Below, piece by piece: positions 6,184 through 7,478 of a DNA stretch of 7,478 nucleotides. This stretch comes from CAZDOD01 sp964506935 (GTDB lineage: Bacteria > Desulfobacterota > Zymogenia > Zymogenales > Zymogenaceae), in the NCBI GenBank assembly GCA_964506935.1, contig CAZDOD010000146.1:1-7478 (forward strand), read 5' to 3'. The stretch's first letter is position 1; every line of letters starts with the position of its first letter. Below the pieces are notes generated by a model that was not told the DNA's origin, searched no databases, and worked only from the letters and a program-made list of their open reading frames with translations. Position numbers and translations under genes: made by a program.

Positions 6184-6864
6184 CTACTTTTTTCCGTTAC
6201 CGAGAATAACGAGGGCGTCTACGGCCACGGGTTTTTTACCCGATATTATGATGGGATTGATATCTATCTCGTTTACCACCTCGTGATCCAGGCCTATCTT
6301 CCCGACACTAATCAAAAATTTCGCCAGAAGTTTTTTATCAACTGCCGGCTTTCCGCGAAATTCATCGAGTATCTTCTTCGCCCTGATCTCGCCCATCATC
6401 TGCATTGCGTCATATTCCGTGAGCGGGGCGACCCGAAACGAGACATCCTTTAGTATCTCGGTGTAAATCCCGCCGAGGCCGAACATTACGCAGGGGCCGA
6501 ACTGGGGATCGCGAGTAAGTCCGATGACCAGTTCCCTCTGGCCCTTTATCATCTCCTGGACTAGGATACCCCCCTTGGGAACGACGCCTGTACCCATGAT
6601 CCTGTCGTATGCCGCCATAACCTCATCGTCGTTTGAGAGATTAAGCTCTACGACGTTCATTTCGGTCTTGTGGGTGAGCTCCGGGGCGTTGCCCTTGAGA
6701 ACCACTGGATAGCCTATCTTCTTTGCGATCTTGACCGCATCTTCCCGAGTGCCAGCAATTTCCTCTTTCGTTATAGGAATGCCGTACGACTCCAAAAAGA
6801 GCTTCGACTCGTGCTCGGAGAGGCTCTTTTGGCCCCTCTTTACGGCCTCTTTAATGATGTCCAT
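6184..6864 (-). CDS. ADP-forming acyl-CoA synthetase (acetate-CoA ligase type), beta subunit, ATP-grasp
   Basis: This 226-residue protein is the size of a stand-alone beta subunit. The enzyme class converts acyl-CoA plus ADP and phosphate to acid, CoA and ATP (reversibly), giving substrate-level ATP in many anaerobes. The ATP-grasp fold is recognisable from KLFLESYGIP (21-30), GYPVVLKG (51-58; Lys57 nucleotide contact) and the HK motif (His65, Lys66), the probable counterpart of the beta-subunit phospho-histidine site. GQRELVIGLTRDPQFGP (108-124), VMFGLGGIYTE (126-136) and EIDINPIII (199-207) follow. After HK the usual glycine pair is replaced (HKTEMNVVELN). The catalytic CoA-binding alpha subunit is not fused to it and not adjacent. 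AAAGGA lies 10 nt before the ATG. A terminator separates it from the upstream TPR gene, and no clear promoter is visible in the short gap. It converges with the BKACE gene. Confidence 0.92.
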   Translation of the reverse strand: MDIIKEAVKRGQKSLSEHESKLFLESYGIPITKEEIAGTREDAVKIAKKIGYPVVLKGNAPELTHKTEMNVVELNLSNDDEVMAAYDRIMGTGVVPKGGILVQEMIKGQRELVIGLTRDPQFGPCVMFGLGGIYTEILKDVSFRVAPLTEYDAMQMMGEIRAKKILDEFRGKPAVDKKLLAKFLISVGKIGLDHEVVNEIDINPIIISGKKPVAVDALVILGNGKK

Positions 6865-6895
6865 CTCGAAAGTTTCCTTTATCCTCTAAACGGTG

Positions 6896-6921
6896 AAAAA
6901 GAGGGGCCCCCGAAGGGGCCC
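6896..6921 (-). terminator. GC-rich intrinsic terminator with UUCG tetraloop after the TatT-like gene
   Basis: On the minus strand GGGCCCC-TTCG-GGGGCCC forms a perfect 7-bp G/C stem (6904-6910 with 6915-6921) capped by the very stable C(UUCG)G loop. CTCTTTTT follows it directly. It lies 23 nt after the upstream stop and about 31 nt before the next start codon. Confidence 0.85.
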
Positions 6922-6944
6922 AGAAAAAAATCCAGATTTGAAAA

Positions 6945-7478
6945 TTACTCGGCCATTTTTGCATTGACCTCTGCCAGAAGCGCTTTACCCTCCGCTACGT
7001 CATCCTTTTCGTCTTGGTACTTGGGCTTTGCGGTGGCTACCAAGTGCTCCAGACTCTCCTTGGCCTTTTCGTAGTTCTTCTGCTTGTTATAGGCCTTGCC
7101 TAGGTATAGGTTGGCAGTGATGCTGCTTGAATTATACTTCAAGGTCTTGGTGCAGTAATCAATGCAGAGGTCGAGGTCTCCACCGGGTACTTCGTACTCG
7201 ATCGCGCCGAGTATGGTATATGCCGAACCGTCCTCGTAGCTCGGGTCTTTGGCGAGTACTTTCTTGCAGGCGTTCTTCATCGGTTTTACAAGAAAGAGGC
7301 TCCTGAGTATCCCGTGGAGCTTACCATATTTACCGGCGTTGAGGGCAAACCAGTAGTTGGTACCGATATCATTCGTTCCGGCATCGTAGTAGGGCCTTAG
7401 GGCGTTGTAGGCCTTATCGAAGATCTCTTCCTTCTTTGCCTTGTCGGTAAGCCTGACAGCTACGAAGTAGGACGCCCT
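6945..7478 (-). CDS. TatT-like TPR protein (TRAP-transporter T-component type), N-terminus beyond the window
   Basis: The reading frame is open from the TAA at 6945-6947 to the right edge, giving 177 visible residues and no in-window start that must be used. The ATG at 7278-7280 is internal: the frame upstream of it codes for sensible protein, including NYWFALNAGKYGKLHGIL. The order of elements recalls the TatT (Tp0956-like) family, periplasmic alpha-helical partners of TRAP-transporter binding proteins. These elements are a Y-W-F-A-x-N-x-G-K segment, then ACKKVLAKDP, GSAYTILGAIEYEVPGGD (the family's conserved gly-rich corner) and TPR-like ANLYLGKAYNKQKNYEKAKESL. A generic TPR protein is the alternative. 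Expected family features upstream (signal peptide or lipobox, first helices) are off the edge. No TRAP DctP/DctQM gene is visible, but one may lie to the right. A strong terminator follows the stop. Confidence 0.75.
   Translation of the reverse strand, partial: RASYFVAVRLTDKAKKEEIFDKAYNALRPYYDAGTNDIGTNYWFALNAGKYGKLHGILRSLFLVKPMKNACKKVLAKDPSYEDGSAYTILGAIEYEVPGGDLDLCIDYCTKTLKYNSSSITANLYLGKAYNKQKNYEKAKESLEHLVATAKPKYQDEKDDVAEGKALLAEVNAKMAE

Noticed and set aside
6142..6453. Plus-strand open frame of 103 codons after the BKACE terminator
   Set aside because: It begins inside the terminator T-run and lies opposite the acyl-CoA synthetase gene; it is a shadow frame.

Overview
The window reads as ordinary bacterial chromosome at high coding density, with eight genes in three transcription blocks. 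The tRNA-Gly is bacterial in form. The gene set includes a Sec-exported TPR protein, a BKACE-type beta-keto acid cleavage enzyme, an ADP-forming acyl-CoA synthetase subunit and a TatT-like TRAP accessory protein. Together these suggest a Gram-negative, probably anaerobic bacterium of the Desulfobacterota (former Deltaproteobacteria) kind. That placement is inferred from gene content and is not proven by any marker here.

Left block, minus strand, about 3300 down to 1: a LysE-family exporter, an alpha-D-phosphohexomutase (PMM/PGM type) and an exported eight-repeat TPR protein form a tight operon, with gaps of 10 and 16 nt. No clear terminator follows it. A tRNA-Gly(GCC) with its own good promoter comes next and is cut by the left edge. 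Middle block, plus strand, about 3338 to 6152: a Nudix hydrolase of ADP-ribose pyrophosphatase type, a TldD metalloprotease homologue and a BKACE (DUF849) enzyme are closely spaced and end at a strong intrinsic terminator. The first two blocks diverge from an 89-bp intergenic region. It holds two back-to-back sigma70-like promoters with the same geometry (18-bp spacers, 8 nt from the -10 box to the ATG), which predicts leaderless mRNAs for both leading genes.

Right block, minus strand, right edge down to 6184: a TPR/TatT-like protein runs off the right edge, so its N-terminus is not in the window. A GC-rich hairpin terminator with a UUCG loop follows, then a stand-alone beta (ATP-grasp) subunit of an ADP-forming acyl-CoA synthetase. 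This last gene converges with the BKACE gene.

Functionally the window mixes export (LysE), sugar-phosphate metabolism (phosphohexomutase), nucleotide-sugar clean-up (Nudix), peptide processing (TldD without its TldE partner) and acyl-CoA metabolism (BKACE and the synthetase beta subunit without its alpha partner). I see no CRISPR, insertion sequence, phage gene or convincing new defence system. The points most worth a second look are the mirrored leaderless promoters, the non-canonical BKACE active-site loop, the orphan synthetase subunit behind a terminator, and the truncated TatT-like gene.
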